Assembly: GCA_017893485.1 (NCBI GenBank)
Contig: CM030358.1
Location: 252,195,228-252,259,227, forward strand
Direction of reading: 5' to 3'
Length of the DNA stretch: 64,000 bases
From: Hemerocallis citrina
Taxonomy: Eukaryota > Streptophyta > Magnoliopsida > Asparagales > Asphodelaceae
The notes beneath the pieces were generated by a model. The model made no database searches and was not told the DNA's origin. It was given only the letters and a program-made list of their open reading frames with translations. How positions within the stretch are numbered: the stretch's first letter is position 1; the number at the start of each line of letters is the position of its first letter. Positions 21,520-32,479 of the stretch are shown piece by piece. The position numbers and the translations under genes are program-made.

Positions 21520-21912
21520 TTAAAACCCTATTATCAATGCCAATATTGTACTTATAAGAGTTTTAATAAGCTTTCTCTGCGTTGGTGGCATGATTAAACC
21601 GGCGGTGGTGCAGGTTATGATGGTGGAATTGATGAAGACTTGAAGGCCTTGGCGGCCATGGTTGTGGGAATGGGGGCAGGAAGTGTTGACAGAATAGTAG
21701 TGGTGAGCTGGAGGTGGATAAACAGAATGAGAAAGAAGAGCTTGTGTATCCTCCCTAAGGCCCATAAGCCTCTTCCTTTCCTTCCGGGTCAAGTCTCTAG
21801 ATTTCTCCAATCTTTCTGATTCATGAATTCCCTTCAGATTAGAAGAGATCAAGTGACAGCAGAGATCCAATATTTCGTAGTTCAAAGAGAGAGATATGAA
21901 CACTGCTTTCAT
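21520..21912 (-). CDS. unrecognised 130-aa ORF, possibly an exon remnant
   Basis: An open frame of 130 codons on the minus strand in otherwise AT-rich DNA. It has a charged helical-looking segment near residues 30-60 (SERLEKSRDLTRKERKRLMG), a His/Pro-rich stretch (PPPAHHYY, CPHSHNHGRQG) and a hydrophobic C-terminus (KTLISTILALIIGF). I recognise no family. Local GC content is higher than in flanking DNA, which hints at former coding sequence. Its 5' end abuts the copia pol fragment at about 21940, so the ORF may be an exon truncated by the insertion. It could equally be chance. Confidence 0.25.
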   Translation of the reverse strand: MKAVFISLSLNYEILDLCCHLISSNLKGIHESERLEKSRDLTRKERKRLMGLREDTQALLSHSVYPPPAHHYYSVNTSCPHSHNHGRQGLQVFINSTIITCTTAGLIMPPTQRKLIKTLISTILALIIGF

Positions 21913-21939
21913 CGATCGGGCAGTAAGCTACGTATCTTC

Positions 21940-22483
21940 TCAATAATGTATCAACAAAATCTGTATCTAATACTTCCTATGAGATATGGAGATGAAAGAG
22001 ACCAACTTTTAAACATGTTAAGATATGAGGTTGTCCTGCTTACATGAAGGAATTAGATACAGATAAAGTCAATACGAGATCTAAAAAATGTAGATTCGTG
22101 GGTATCTGTAAAAAACTATCTGATACTATTTCTACTCCCCAACTAAACAAAAGGTATTTGTTAGTAAGTATGCCACGTTCTTGAAAATGAGTTTATCCAT
22201 GAAAGGGTGTGGGAGAAAAATTGTACTTAGTGAAGTTCCAAAATCCACAATCAGACTCACAAGAGTTGTGAAAAGTCCACACAATATTTCTGAACCAAGC
22301 GCACCCCATCAAATTCCTAAAACTTCTCCAAAGTCTGCGAGAGTTCGAAACACACCAGATAGATTGAATATGGTCATTGAGAATGACTCAGATAATCTTG
22401 AGATTGAAAATCCACAAACTTATCTGAAAGATGTTGATAGCAATGACTCGTAAGAAGCCATGAAATCTGGAAGCAATCAAAAT
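21940..22483 (+). pseudogene. Ty1/copia pol fragment: integrase C-terminal part to RT linker
   Basis: Across shifting plus-strand frames I read, in the normal copia order, TYLLNNVSTKSVSNT, SYEIW, GCPAYMKELDTDKVN, KKCRFVG, KYATFLKMSLSMKG and finally TPDRLNMVIEN, then NPQTYLKDV and EAMKSGSNQ. These correspond to the end of the integrase domain, its C-terminal GKGY-like region and the linker just before reverse transcriptase. Several stops and frameshifts are present (for example TGA where Trp precedes GCPAY). It stops abruptly at the copia LTR, so pol is truncated before the polymerase domain. Confidence 0.75.
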
Positions 22484-24033
22484 TGTTTGACTCATTTTAT
22501 TCATCATATTCTGCTTATTCTTATTTATGTAATTTATTTACTAATATGATGAATTCCATGGATTAATTAAATGTGTTTAGGGCCATGATCAGATCATACT
22601 AGTGAGACCTAAACTTAATATGATTAATCTAAAATGTTCCTAGTCATAGAATTACCGAGATTGGATATCGGTAATTCCGGTCAGACTAGTACACTCGTTA
22701 TATGATCTAAAGTAGAGGATAATTGGTGTCACAATGATTTATGTTGAGACATTAATATGAGAGTGTAGGTGCTAAACAGTTTAGTTCACTGAACTGACTC
22801 ACTGAAAGAAATATCTAATGGAAATTCTAAATGAATGTCAATAGATAATTCCTTGGATAATAGTGGGTACAAGTAGTCCTAGGACCTGAGATTGTCATAG
22901 CATTTTGTATCTGTAAATCTATACTTTAGTTTATTTCTTAGCATAACTTTCTAATACATGTGTAGGGTATTCTGGGCGTAGTGAGGCTTTCATGAAAGTG
23001 GTTGAGCAATCAATAAGAATCGATCACTTCTATTAGAAGAAGAGAATGACCTATGTGATTCTTTAAAGTGTAGACTCGGGAAATCTACGACCGTAGTAAA
23101 ATGAATTTTAAAAAGAAGTTTCTAAGTATTCGTTTGAGTCAATCACTTATATTTCAGACACATATGATTAAGCAGTTAGAGTTTGACGTTAATCCGCACC
23201 CTACGTTTTTTTGGAACATTGTTTGATCGAAGGATTTAATTGTACATAAACTCTTGTCCGTACCCTAATAAATATTTGAGATTATATAATATCTTAACTA
23301 AGAGATATAGATATCTCATTATGGTTAATAATATTATGGAAATATATTTTTGTGAATATCTTTTGATATGAAAAAAAGATTACATACCAAATAATGATAT
23401 GAACTTCAATCCCTTATAAATAGGGAAGAAGAGTTCTTCCTCTACAATGCAAATTGAGACTCTTTCTCATACTAATCAAAAGAGAGTACGGAGAAAGGAA
23501 GACAGTATTCCAAGAAAGGTTTAGTATGGATCACCGTTGAAGGACGAACACTTGGGCGTCCTATTACTAAAACCACCGCGAAGGAGTTCTTGACATCGGT
23601 TTAAGGTAATCCAAAAACCTTTTGTTTTGATTTAATTTATTTTGATTCATAGCGATTCTGCCGATTGGGTAAATTTTATATTGCAATGTTGTTTGTGCGA
23701 TTAGATCGCTTCCACTTTATGTGTTATCCCTTCAAGTGTGTAGTACTTCATTAAGAGTTATCAATTGTAAACAACATATTATCTTCTAGTGAGTCTTGAG
23801 AAAAAAATAGGTTCTTATTGAGAGTATTTGTAACTCTTGTAATCTTTTCTAGTTGAATAATATCTCTCTTATTTCACCCCGGATTATGGTTTGCCCAAAC
23901 TGGGAGAAGGTTGTGTGTTCTTAGTGATTGTTCGCCCACTCCAAATTTGGTTTGATCTCTTATTTGATTGTTCATTGGATCGGTTATCGGTTATCGCTCT
24001 TAGCTCCATCTCCACTATGCCAAATTTCTAACA
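22484..24033 (+). mobile_element. Ty1/copia LTR (left boundary approximate)
   Basis: Ends CCAAATTTCTAACA immediately before a primer-binding site. The left edge is put at TGTTTGACTC, where recognisable pol text ends, giving about 1.55 kb. It shares architecture with the copia-type LTRs at 37487-50805 and 56276-57765 (AAATGTTCCTAGTC about 150 bp in, then GACTAGTA). It has a TATAAATA box at 23415-23422. Its last 310 bp resemble 51500-51812. Confidence 0.65.
23415..23422 (+). promoter_or_regulatory. TATA box of the copia LTR
   Basis: TATAAATA within CCCTTATAAATAGGG, about 620 bp before the LTR end. Good consensus and typical position for a copia U3/R junction. Confidence 0.55.
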
Positions 24034-24035
24034 AC

Positions 24036-24047
24036 TGGTATCAAAGC
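24036..24047 (+). other. copia primer-binding site (initiator Met tRNA)
   Basis: TGGTATCAAAGC, one base from the TGGTATCAGAGC complement of plant initiator tRNA-Met, two bases after the LTR end. Confidence 0.75.
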
Positions 24048-24090
24048 ATTGGTTTACGAGTTCCTTGGTGAAGATGACAGATTATAGTTC

Positions 24091-24361
24091 ATGAAGATCA
24101 AACACTTCGATGGGAAGATCAACTTTAATCTCTAAACGATGAACATATACGATATACTGGTTCAAACAGCCTTGCATCTAGCCTTGGACATAGATGAAGG
24201 AAGGCCATCCGACATAAATCAGGAGAATTGGTTGAAGATTTATTCAGAATCCTTGGATTTAATTCGGATTTTTTTGGCAAATGAAGTCAGGTTTAGAATC
24301 GCGGCAAGTTTGTGGGCAAGACTCATAACTGACTATGTAGAATTACCATTACAAAAACTGA
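24091..24361 (+). pseudogene. Ty1/copia gag, 5' half (split by insertion)
   Basis: From the ATG at 24091 the frame reads MKIKHFDGKINFNL, the usual copia gag opening (FDGxNFxxW). A stop replaces the Trp, and the frame continues through ALDIDEGRPSD and ENWLKIYSESLDLIRIFL to ASLWARLITDYVE, which matches the gag helices around LWxxLxxxY. The frame is cut at 24361 by the solo LTR and its TSD. The downstream half resumes at 36119. Confidence 0.8.
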
Positions 24362-24429
24362 TGTCATGTCCTGCTTCCCAAAAAGGAGATACAGAATACA
24401 GATATGTGACTAAGTCCAGTGAATGACTT

Positions 24430-25190
24430 TCACCATTCATAAGTTGTAAGGATCTTTACAATGAGTACAAGTATAAATAAGAGATATACAAGAGAAATAG
24501 TCAATCAAGCATGCATAACTGAATTAATATAGTCAACAAGATTACTTGAAACAAGAAGCAATAATACTGAATTTTAAATAATCAAGTCTTGAACAAAACA
24601 CAAGTCTGGGACAAAAATCCCAATACAGATATTCATGCAACAAGTTACAATTATTCAAGATAAGCAACAAGAAATAATTAGATATAGCAAGAACTCCAGC
24701 AACTAGAATCTTTGATCACCTACTCCATCGGGCAGCTGATCACCATAATCTGCAATTTAAGAAATTACAGAAAAGAAAAGAGAAACAAAATGTTCGTCAA
24801 TGCAAGTTACAGGCCGCTTGTAGTGCAGGCAATAAGTACAGAAAAAGATAAACAAGTATAGAGTAATAGCAGAAGCAAGTACTGAATAGGCATGGAATGA
24901 GTGACAGCAAAACAGAATGACTATCATAAATCAGAATCAAGTAATATAAGGAGATAACAGGTGCATGTGACATGTGATAGGTAACAGGTATCATGCAAGC
25001 AAGTAAACATGTAGTATATGTCAGGTAGCATGTACAGGTAAACATGTAACAGGCATATGCAGGTGGTCATGTTATTTCAAATCTTGTATTTATTTCTATC
25101 TAGGTAGCACTTCATGCATCTCAAATTTTTACCACATGGTTGCTACTTACATGCAATTTACGTTTAGGTCTAGTTGTGGATTTCTATAGG
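24430..25190. other. AT-rich LTR sequence, no gene
   Basis: Within the minus-strand solo LTR. No coding signature. ACAGGTAACATG-like words recur between 24950 and 25060 without a strict period. Confidence 0.5.
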
Positions 25191-25199
25191 GCCGTGTAC

Positions 25200-25470
25200 T
25201 CAGGCGTCATGTAACTGGTAACAGGCATGAATCACATAATCGTGAAATTGCGGTATCATCTAATCAGAAACAGGCATGAATCATGTAGTCATGAAATATG
25301 ACATCATATAATCATATTTTAGTAACAGACATGAATCATCACGAATTATGGCATCATACAATCAGGTGGTAATAACAAGCATGAATCATGTAATCATGAA
25401 ATCATGTCATCATATATTTAGATATTAATAACAGGTATAAATCATATAATCATGAAATCATGGCATCAAG
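25200..25470. repeat. about 55-bp tandem repeat, roughly five copies
   Basis: The unit contains AACAGGCATGAATCATGTAA, TCATGAAAT and a GGCATCATATAATCA-like part. Copies are imperfect. It lies in the 3' part (minus strand) of the solo LTR. Confidence 0.75.
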
Positions 25471-27394
25471 TAATGGAAAACATGGCCCCCTTCTGAGTAC
25501 ACATACCTATATTCTCCACTACTAAGGTCTTTCCCTTAACTTTGGCGTGGTTACTTGTTATAATTATCAAATAGGCATATATGTGCACAAAACAGGGCAA
25601 CAATAACATGGTATAAATAAGGGACAGGTTCAGGTCAGAACATAAACATGCACAGGTGATAGACAACTCGTATAAGATTAGGAGAACGAAACTTTCAGTT
25701 CTGGATAGTAAGACATGACGGCACCAAATCTGAGATTCCCGTTGCCACAGATATGCAAATCTAGATCCGTCAAAAAATCTAGAAAATAGACTCTCATTTG
25801 AATCTAGTACATATATATAAGTCATATAATAATTACAGAAACATGACTCAAAATAGCATTATATACAGAAAATCTGTTCAGCCAGAAATCACAAGGTTGT
25901 ATTCATAAACATGAAAATGGCGTAAAAACTTACTGATTAAATCTAAGAAAAATCTGGGGTATTCCCTAGTATGTTTAGTATCAGCAAATATAATTTCATA
26001 ATATTTCAACATGGATAGTACAGTCAAATAAAATCAGAAGACAGCAAGATGTAGCAAATTTGTAAATCTGAAACTCTTGACACATCAGTTCTAAAACAGC
26101 AATAGATTACAAAATACAAATCGAAGTCCAGATATGTTAAAAGGGTGATAAAATAGATACAGTAGGCTGTATTTTATATTTACAAAGTTTTTATCAACAG
26201 CAAGTAGAATCAGGTTGAAATTTAGGTTCTTTACTGAACAACACGAAAATTCTGAAAGTATAGTAGTTGTTTGCAAGCATAGAATAGTTTTTAGATGTCA
26301 TCAAATAAATCTACAAAAAAATGGGATTAATCCCAATCAAGTTTAATTATACCCAGAACAATATTAGATTAAAATTTTATCTTTAACATCAGTATTAAAA
26401 TAAATAATTCTACCGAATCCACATAAAACCAAATCTAAAATTTTCTACACCTCTGTAGTATAACAGCAATAACTTGCAAATCACAAATCGAAACTGAGCT
26501 CTGTCAGAAATTCTGGATTATAGACAAAAAATCTATATTCATAAATAATTTTCATTTACTGACCTCAACAGGGACTAAAATACTGAACAAAAATGGGACA
26601 ACAGCAAGAACAGAAATTCTCTTATGTATTAAATCGACTAGTTCATATGCAACAAATCTAAATTAAAAAAAAACACAAGCTTGGTATATCAGATGTCCAA
26701 ATAGCATGGTATGGGATATTTAACAAGTCTACAACAAGATATAATACGACTATCACATCATGCATGCAAGATCATACGACACATCATGAATCACGAACAA
26801 CATACATATATGCAATAAGAATTGATTATTTCTAGGTTATTTCATATCGTGTGTGTAACGAGACAACTACAGATGGATCACACATAGAGACAAGATCTAA
26901 CAAGGGTTTTCATGCAAATGGATTTTGAAACAACTACACTACAGGTGGTATTTAGTACCTGTATTATACAACAAAAAGGAATACAAGTTACTTTCCTGAG
27001 AGACGACAAAAACGATGAGAAGACTCGAATAACAGGAATGGATTCCCAAGCACGAACACAGTACCAATGAACGGACAACCACAAACAGCCGATCACGAAC
27101 ACAATCACGAACATAATACACAGATCTCGATGTCGATCACAAGCAAGATGAAATGTAGATCGAACGGCTGAGATCGAAGATCAAGATCAAGATGATCGAT
27201 GACCCAGATTTGATCAGATCCTGATGCTGATGAAGATGATAATGATCAAGGGTGATCAGGTCGATCGGATGGTCCAGATTCCAAGATCAAGGTGGTGATC
27301 AAGATTAAATCAAACGGATGACCAGGATTCAAATCATCAAGATCTGATGGAAGTGATCATCAATCAAGAGGATCAACGACCAAAATCCAAACGA
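25471..27394. other. LTR sequence with GATCAAGATC-rich stretch, no gene
   Basis: AT-rich text with no recognised protein. From 27130 to 27420 it becomes dense in GATCAAGAT and GATCAGAT words, a low-complexity stretch next to the GC-rich leader. Confidence 0.5.
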
Positions 27395-27869
27395 TCAAGA
27401 AATCTTGATCAAACAGCAGACACCCTTGGGCTTCAGCTCGCGGTGGCATTGGGCAAGGCTGACGCGGTCAGCATAGGGCATAGGGCGACGTGCTGATGAT
27501 GGGCGGCAGTGAGGAAGGCTACAGGTGGTGGTCGACGTGAGGGCAGTCGATAGTGGAGGGTGGACGGGTGCAGACAGGGCAGCGGGGGACTCGGGGTTCA
27601 GCGACTGCAGTAATGGTGAAGAGGACGATGAGGGGAAGCTTCGGGGGTGACAACGAAGCTGAGTGACGGGCGGTACAGGGATGAGGCGATGGCGAGATGA
27701 GATGGAGGTGGTGAGGTCGGGGCTTGAGCGGAGATGGCGATGAGGACATCGGGTCGAGGAGACGATCGGGGTGTAGGGGCAAAAGAAGAGGCTGAAGGGA
27801 GTGGAACTCAAAGGCGATGAGAGGGAGAGCGGGAGGAGGGAGATGAAGGAATAGGGTAGGGGTGATAGG

Positions 27870-28448
27870 TGTTGCTGTTGATTTTGGTATGGGAGCAAAC
27901 AGATGAATTTGTGGATTCTTGGAGAAAACAATAAAGCAAACCTGTTGACCTTCACCGATGTGTTTACTTGGTCTCTTGCCACTGTTGCGAACCTGTAAAA
28001 AGTGCGAGACACCGGGATGGATCCCGGCGACGCACCCTCCGACGCTCTTGTCAGTAATCTGCATGATAAAGAAAGAGCTTTTATTGGAAAAGTATTGATT
28101 ACCTGGTAACAGTGGGGGGAGAGGGGTTTTTATAGTCGCCTTTAGGGATCCGTTTTGAGATAAGAACATATCTCTACTTTCCGGTGTGAATGGATATAGG
28201 CGGTTAAGATCACTTCTTAGGCATAATTATGAATCTGAATTCTTATTTATCCTTCTGAACTGGTTTGTAACAGTTTGGGACCCGTACCTAGTAAGACAGA
28301 TCCGTTTATGGGTTATTGGGCTTTGAAGAAAGACCTAGTCCCCATTTTAGACCCGTTTGTAGGTAAAATTACCATTTTACCCCTGAGAGCTTTAAGATTC
28401 GTGTCCGGTTTGAATGGTCCTGATTTAATCCCATTTTTAGCCATATCA
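27870..28448 (-). repeat. 3' LTR of the gag-only element
   Basis: 579 bp, about the same length and closely similar to 34294-34872. On the plus strand it runs from TGTTGCTGTTGATTTTGG to TTTTTAGCCATATCA. Confidence 0.9.
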
Positions 28449-28466
28449 CGAGTCCCCCACTCCTGA
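28449..28466 (-). other. polypurine tract of the gag-only element
   Basis: On the minus strand AGGAGTGGGGGACTCG directly precedes the LTR start TGATATGG. Confidence 0.8.
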
Positions 28467-28559
28467 AGACTGATTTTAACAGTCTTTGAGGAGTAGTTTG
28501 TTGTTCTAATGGCATACGGGATTTTATCAGAGTTCTCGGGGGAGTTGGATCTAGCTCGG

Positions 28560-28905
28560 GGTGTAACGGTGTTATTATGAGCTTATAAAATGCCTAAAAA
28601 TATCCTCAGAATTTTCTAGACTTTTTGTGATTTTTCCAGATTTTTCTGAATTTTTCCGAATTTTTCCTCATTTTTTTTTTGAATTTTTTATTCATTTTCC
28701 GAATTAAATAATTAATTATCGAAAATTTTAATTAATTATTCTAATTTAATAATTATTATTTTCAAAATTTTAAAATAATTTTTCGAATTAATAATTATTT
28801 TTAGAATTTTGTGATTAATTTTTTCGATTTTTAATTAATTATTCGGATTTTTAAAATAATTAAGTCAAATAAATAAATAAATAAATTAATTAATTAATTA
28901 AATAA
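28560..28905 (-). other. AT-rich terminal block
   Basis: TTTTTCxGAATTTTT variants then AATTAATTATT words, ending in (AAATA)n/(TTAA)n at 28862-28900. Counterpart of 6600-6870 on the opposite strand. Confidence 0.6.
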
Positions 28906-28911
28906 TACCTG

Positions 28912-29085
28912 GACATGTGGTGCATTTCTGGACGTCGATCATGATCAGATGGCACGCATCGCAAAGCAGATCATTCTCTGGACACGTGGCGCGTTTCTGA
29001 ACGTCGATCATGATCAGATGGCGCGCATCGCAAAGCAGATAATTTTCTAGACATGTGGCACATTTCTGAGCGTCGATCGTGTCGT
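28912..29085. repeat. 69-bp tandem repeat, 2.5 copies
   Basis: The unit begins CTGGACATGTGGxGC and includes GACGTCGATCATGATCAGAT and GCACGCATCGCAAAGCAGAT. Part of the non-coding 3' region of the gag-only element. Confidence 0.85.
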
Positions 29086-30955
29086 GGTGTGAGTTTTGAG
29101 ATGATCGGACGGCTTGTGTAGCTCGGCAGCGTTTTCCTCCACATGTGGAGGTCGGTGCCTTGGTAGCTCGGCACCTGTCCTTGGATCTGGCCGAAGTTGG
29201 AGGTGATGCCACGTAGTTTTTTTTTCTTTCTTCTTTTTCTTCTGTTTCTTTTCTTTCTTCTTCCCGCCCTCTTCCTCTGCCTTTCTTCCTTCTCCTTCGT
29301 CTCCTTCCTTCGATTTCTTTGAGCATTGCTGGAGCTCGACGAATGGTGGCTCGTCGAAGGCCTGGTTCTGTGAGGGGAACTCATCGAGGGGAGAGTTGGC
29401 GAGGAATGGAGGAGGAGAAGAGAGGGGCTCGTTGGGTCAGCGGCGAGAGGAGCTTTGGTGGTGCCAGCGTGGAGCTCGGCTGTACCGGAGAGAAGCTCAT
29501 CGGTAGCTGACAGTGGAGATCGGCCTTGGAGGTCGACGAGGCATTCATGGAGGTTGGAGCTCGGCACCGCGATGGGTTCAGAGCTCTTCGAAGAAGAGCT
29601 CGACACTGTGGAGGAGGAGAGGAGCTTGAAGCTCGGTGATGGAGCTGTTCGGCGTTGGAGCTTCGAGAGTAGCGCTCAGTGATAGCTCGAGCTCGATGAG
29701 GTCGACGATAGTGGAGCTAGCCGGTGAAGAAGGAGCTCGGTGTCGAAGCTCTGCCGACTCGACGTAGTGTTTGGAAGGGAAGAGCTCGATGAAGCTTCGT
29801 GAGGAGGGAGGCGAAAGCTTCGAGCTCTTCATTGGAGTTGGGAAGAGCTTGGAGTGAGGAGCTCGGCGAGGTGGCGAAGCCATGGCGATGGTGTTCGGTT
29901 GTGTCTCGATGAAGGAGAAACTTGAGCTCGGTACTGGAGTTCGGCGAAGGTCATGGAGCTCGATGCCATGGCGACGCTCTGCGAGGAAGTTGGAGTTCGA
30001 AGCTTTAGTGTTGCTCTTCGGTGACTTGTCGAGGATGAAAGCTAGGTTCGACGCCAGCTTGGAGGTGAACTCGGTGTTTTGGCAATGAAGTTTGGGAGCT
30101 CGAGCTTGGAAAGGAGACGGGGTCGAAGCTCAGAGTTGGTTTTTGTTCCCTTGGTTTTGGCGGGAATGTGTGGAGGAGAAGAAGAGAACGGAAAGAGGAG
30201 GTTTGGGTTTTGGGTCCAAATGGGTTTGGATCCGACCCGTTAACCCTTTATCTCATTTTCTCTTTATTATCTTGTTTGTTCGGCAAATCCGAGCACGGGT
30301 TTTGAGGTACACTTTTTGCCATTTTGTAGTTCGGTAGCTCGGTAGCTCGGGTTTCAGATCCGAGCTACGTGGCTCCATCTGGACGGTTGATCATGATCAT
30401 GGCGCAAATCAAAAGGCAAGAGGCCCATATCACGAGAAAACGTGATCTTGTCATTTTGTGGAGACATGTCAAAATCTAAGTCATCCATCAGCCATTGGCG
30501 TGAACATCTGGATGATCTGTCGGTCCAAGGATCTCGGGGGTGTTTTTTCCCAAATGAGAGGTCGGTGCCCCGGTAGATCGGCGTTGTAGCTCGGTAGCTC
30601 GGCGCTGTGGCTCGGTAGCATCTTTCCCCGAAGGGGCACCTCGGTAGCTCGGCGTAGTTGTGTTGCAATCTACTTTTCCGGTGCTACGGAGGTCTGACCG
30701 GGGCATGCGACCTCTTGTTTCGAAGCTAACTCGGAGGTCTACAAGTTCTCTTCAGAAAGGGGTTGAAGAATCACCCTTCTTCATGGTCATAATAGTCCCG
30801 CAAGATCCTTGCCTTCATGAAGTTGATGAGTGTTTTGGTCTTCAGAATCTTCGAAGAGGAGCTCCACTCCTAGGGGCGAAGAAGATGGGCTAGGAAGATC
30901 CTCATAAGAGCCATGGGAAGATCCATTCTTGGAGGTGAGTGCAAAAAGCAACTCT
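29086..30955 (-). other. GAGCTC/CGAAGCTC-rich block, no gene
   Basis: Dense in GAGCTCG, GGAGCTCGG and CGGTAGCTCGG words. Several long open frames on both strands (for example 28971-29606, 29578-29883, 30354-30668) have low-complexity Ser/Arg/Pro-rich translations and no family match, as expected from GC-rich repetitive DNA. Counterpart of 5640-6560. Confidence 0.6.
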
Positions 30956-31685
30956 AGGGGAGAGTTTTGAGCTCCGAACTCGCTGAGAAGAGGTCCGCTT
31001 TGGAGGTGAGCGGAGCGAAGAGCATGGCTCTAGGAGAGAGCCATTTGGGAGATAAGTTTGAGGAGCATCTCCAAGAGAGAGTTATGAGCTCCGAACTCGT
31101 TGAGAAGAGGTCCGCTTTGGAGGTGAGCGGAGCAAGAGCTTGGCTCTAGGAGAGAGCCATTTGGGAGACAAATTTGAGGAGCAACTCTAGGAGAGAGTTG
31201 TGAGCTCCGAACTCGTTGAGAAGAGGTCCGCTTTGGAGGTGAGCGGAGCGAAGAGCTTGGCTCTAGGAGAGAGCCATTTGGGAGACGATTTTAAGGAGCA
31301 ACTCTAGGAGAGAGTTGTGCTCCGAACTCGTTGAGAAGAGGTCTGCTTTGGAGGCGAGCAGAGCGAAGAGCTTGCCTCTAGGAGAGAGCCATTTGGGAGA
31401 CGAGTTTGACGAGCAACTCTAGGAGAGAGTTGTGCTCTGAACTCATTGAGAAAAGGTCCCCTTTGGAGGCAAGTGGGACAAAGAGTTTGGCTCTAGGAGA
31501 GAGCCATTTGGGAGACGGGTTTGAGGAGCAACTCTAGGGGAGAGTTTTGAGCTCCGAACTCGCTTAGAAGAGGCCCACTCGGGAGGCGAGCGGAGCGAAG
31601 AGCTTGGCTCTAGGAAAGAGCCATCTGGAAGACAAGTTTGAGGAGCAATTCTAGGGGAGAGTTTTGAGCTCCGAACTTGTTGTCT
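30956..31685 (-). repeat. about 117-bp tandem array, roughly six copies
   Basis: The unit on the plus strand includes GAGAGTTxTGAGCTCCGAAC, TCGTTGAGAAGAGGTCCGCT, GGAGGTGAGCGGAGCGAAGA, GCTTGGCTCTAGGAGAGAGC and CATTTGGGAGACGAGTTTGA. AACTCTAGG/AGAGAGTT and GCTCTAGG/AGAGAGCC form inverted pairs within each unit. Confidence 0.88.
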
Positions 31686-32165
31686 AAGTGAGAGAATCAA
31701 CGGTTGTGGGAGCAGTTCCGAATGATGAACCACTTCTTACTTGCTTATGAGCAAGTAGTCGAAGTGGAGTCGAGCCAAGTGTTGGACTCCGAACTCGTCG
31801 TCGTTTAAAAGAGAGGATCAACGGTTGTGGGAGCAGTTCCGAATGGCGAACCACTTTTTACTCGCTTATGAGCAAGTAGTGGAAGCAGAGTTAAGCCAAG
31901 TTTTGGACTCCAAACTCGTTGTTTAAAAGATCCAACAGTTGTGGGAGCAATTTCGAATGGCGAACCACTTCTTACCCGCTTGTAAGCGAGTAGTTGACAA
32001 GGAATCTAGCAAAGTTTTGGACTCCAAACTTGTTGTTAGAGGGGGTTAACGAGTTTTAGGGACAATTTCGAATGGTGAGCTGCCCCGCTTTTGCTTGTTT
32101 GCAAGCGGCTAAAACAACGTCGAACCACGTGTTGGACTCCAAACTTGTTTTTTGAGCTTAGTAAG
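31686..32165 (-). repeat. about 115-bp tandem array, roughly four copies
   Basis: The unit on the plus strand includes ACGGTTGTGGGAGCAGTTCC, GAATGGCGAACCACTTCTTA, CTCGCTTATGAGCAAGTAGT and TTTTGGACTCCAAACTCGTT. Related words occur, in the opposite orientation, in the element at 1-6992 (1590-1890). Confidence 0.85.
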
Positions 32166-32479
32166 TTGTAAAAGCAGCCATGTAGGAGAAGCTGGTCTCT
32201 GAACTCACCATTTAACGAGTCGTAGATGTGACTCGGAGAGATAGAGATGAAGCAAGAGCAATAATTTTCACTGAAAAAATATAAAGTTTTATTGAGATAA
32301 ACTAAGTAGCCGCTTCAATAAGGCGAACCATTGTTACTTGCTATTGGCCGGGTTACAAGCATCGGCCTTATTGAAAAACAAGATCCTACTTCTACGATAA
32401 GGTGAAGGCCTCTTGGGAGGAGTTGGGTTCTCCCTTCATTGGACCTCCTTTGATGAGGTGGAAGATGGCCCCAGGTTTT

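Noticed and set aside
27395..28169. Long minus-strand open frames of 205 and 216 codons
   Set aside because: Overlapping frames rich in Ser/Pro/Leu in a GC-rich LTR leader, spanning the junction between two transposons at 27870. No family match.
28898..29606. Open frames of 142 and 211 codons rich in Lys, Arg and Ser
   Set aside because: Translations of GAAGAA/CTTCTT runs and of the 69-bp tandem repeat within the gag-only element. Low complexity, both strands open.
30354..30668. Minus-strand open frame of 104 codons, Arg/Pro-rich
   Set aside because: It translates CGGTAGCTCGG repeats; no family match.
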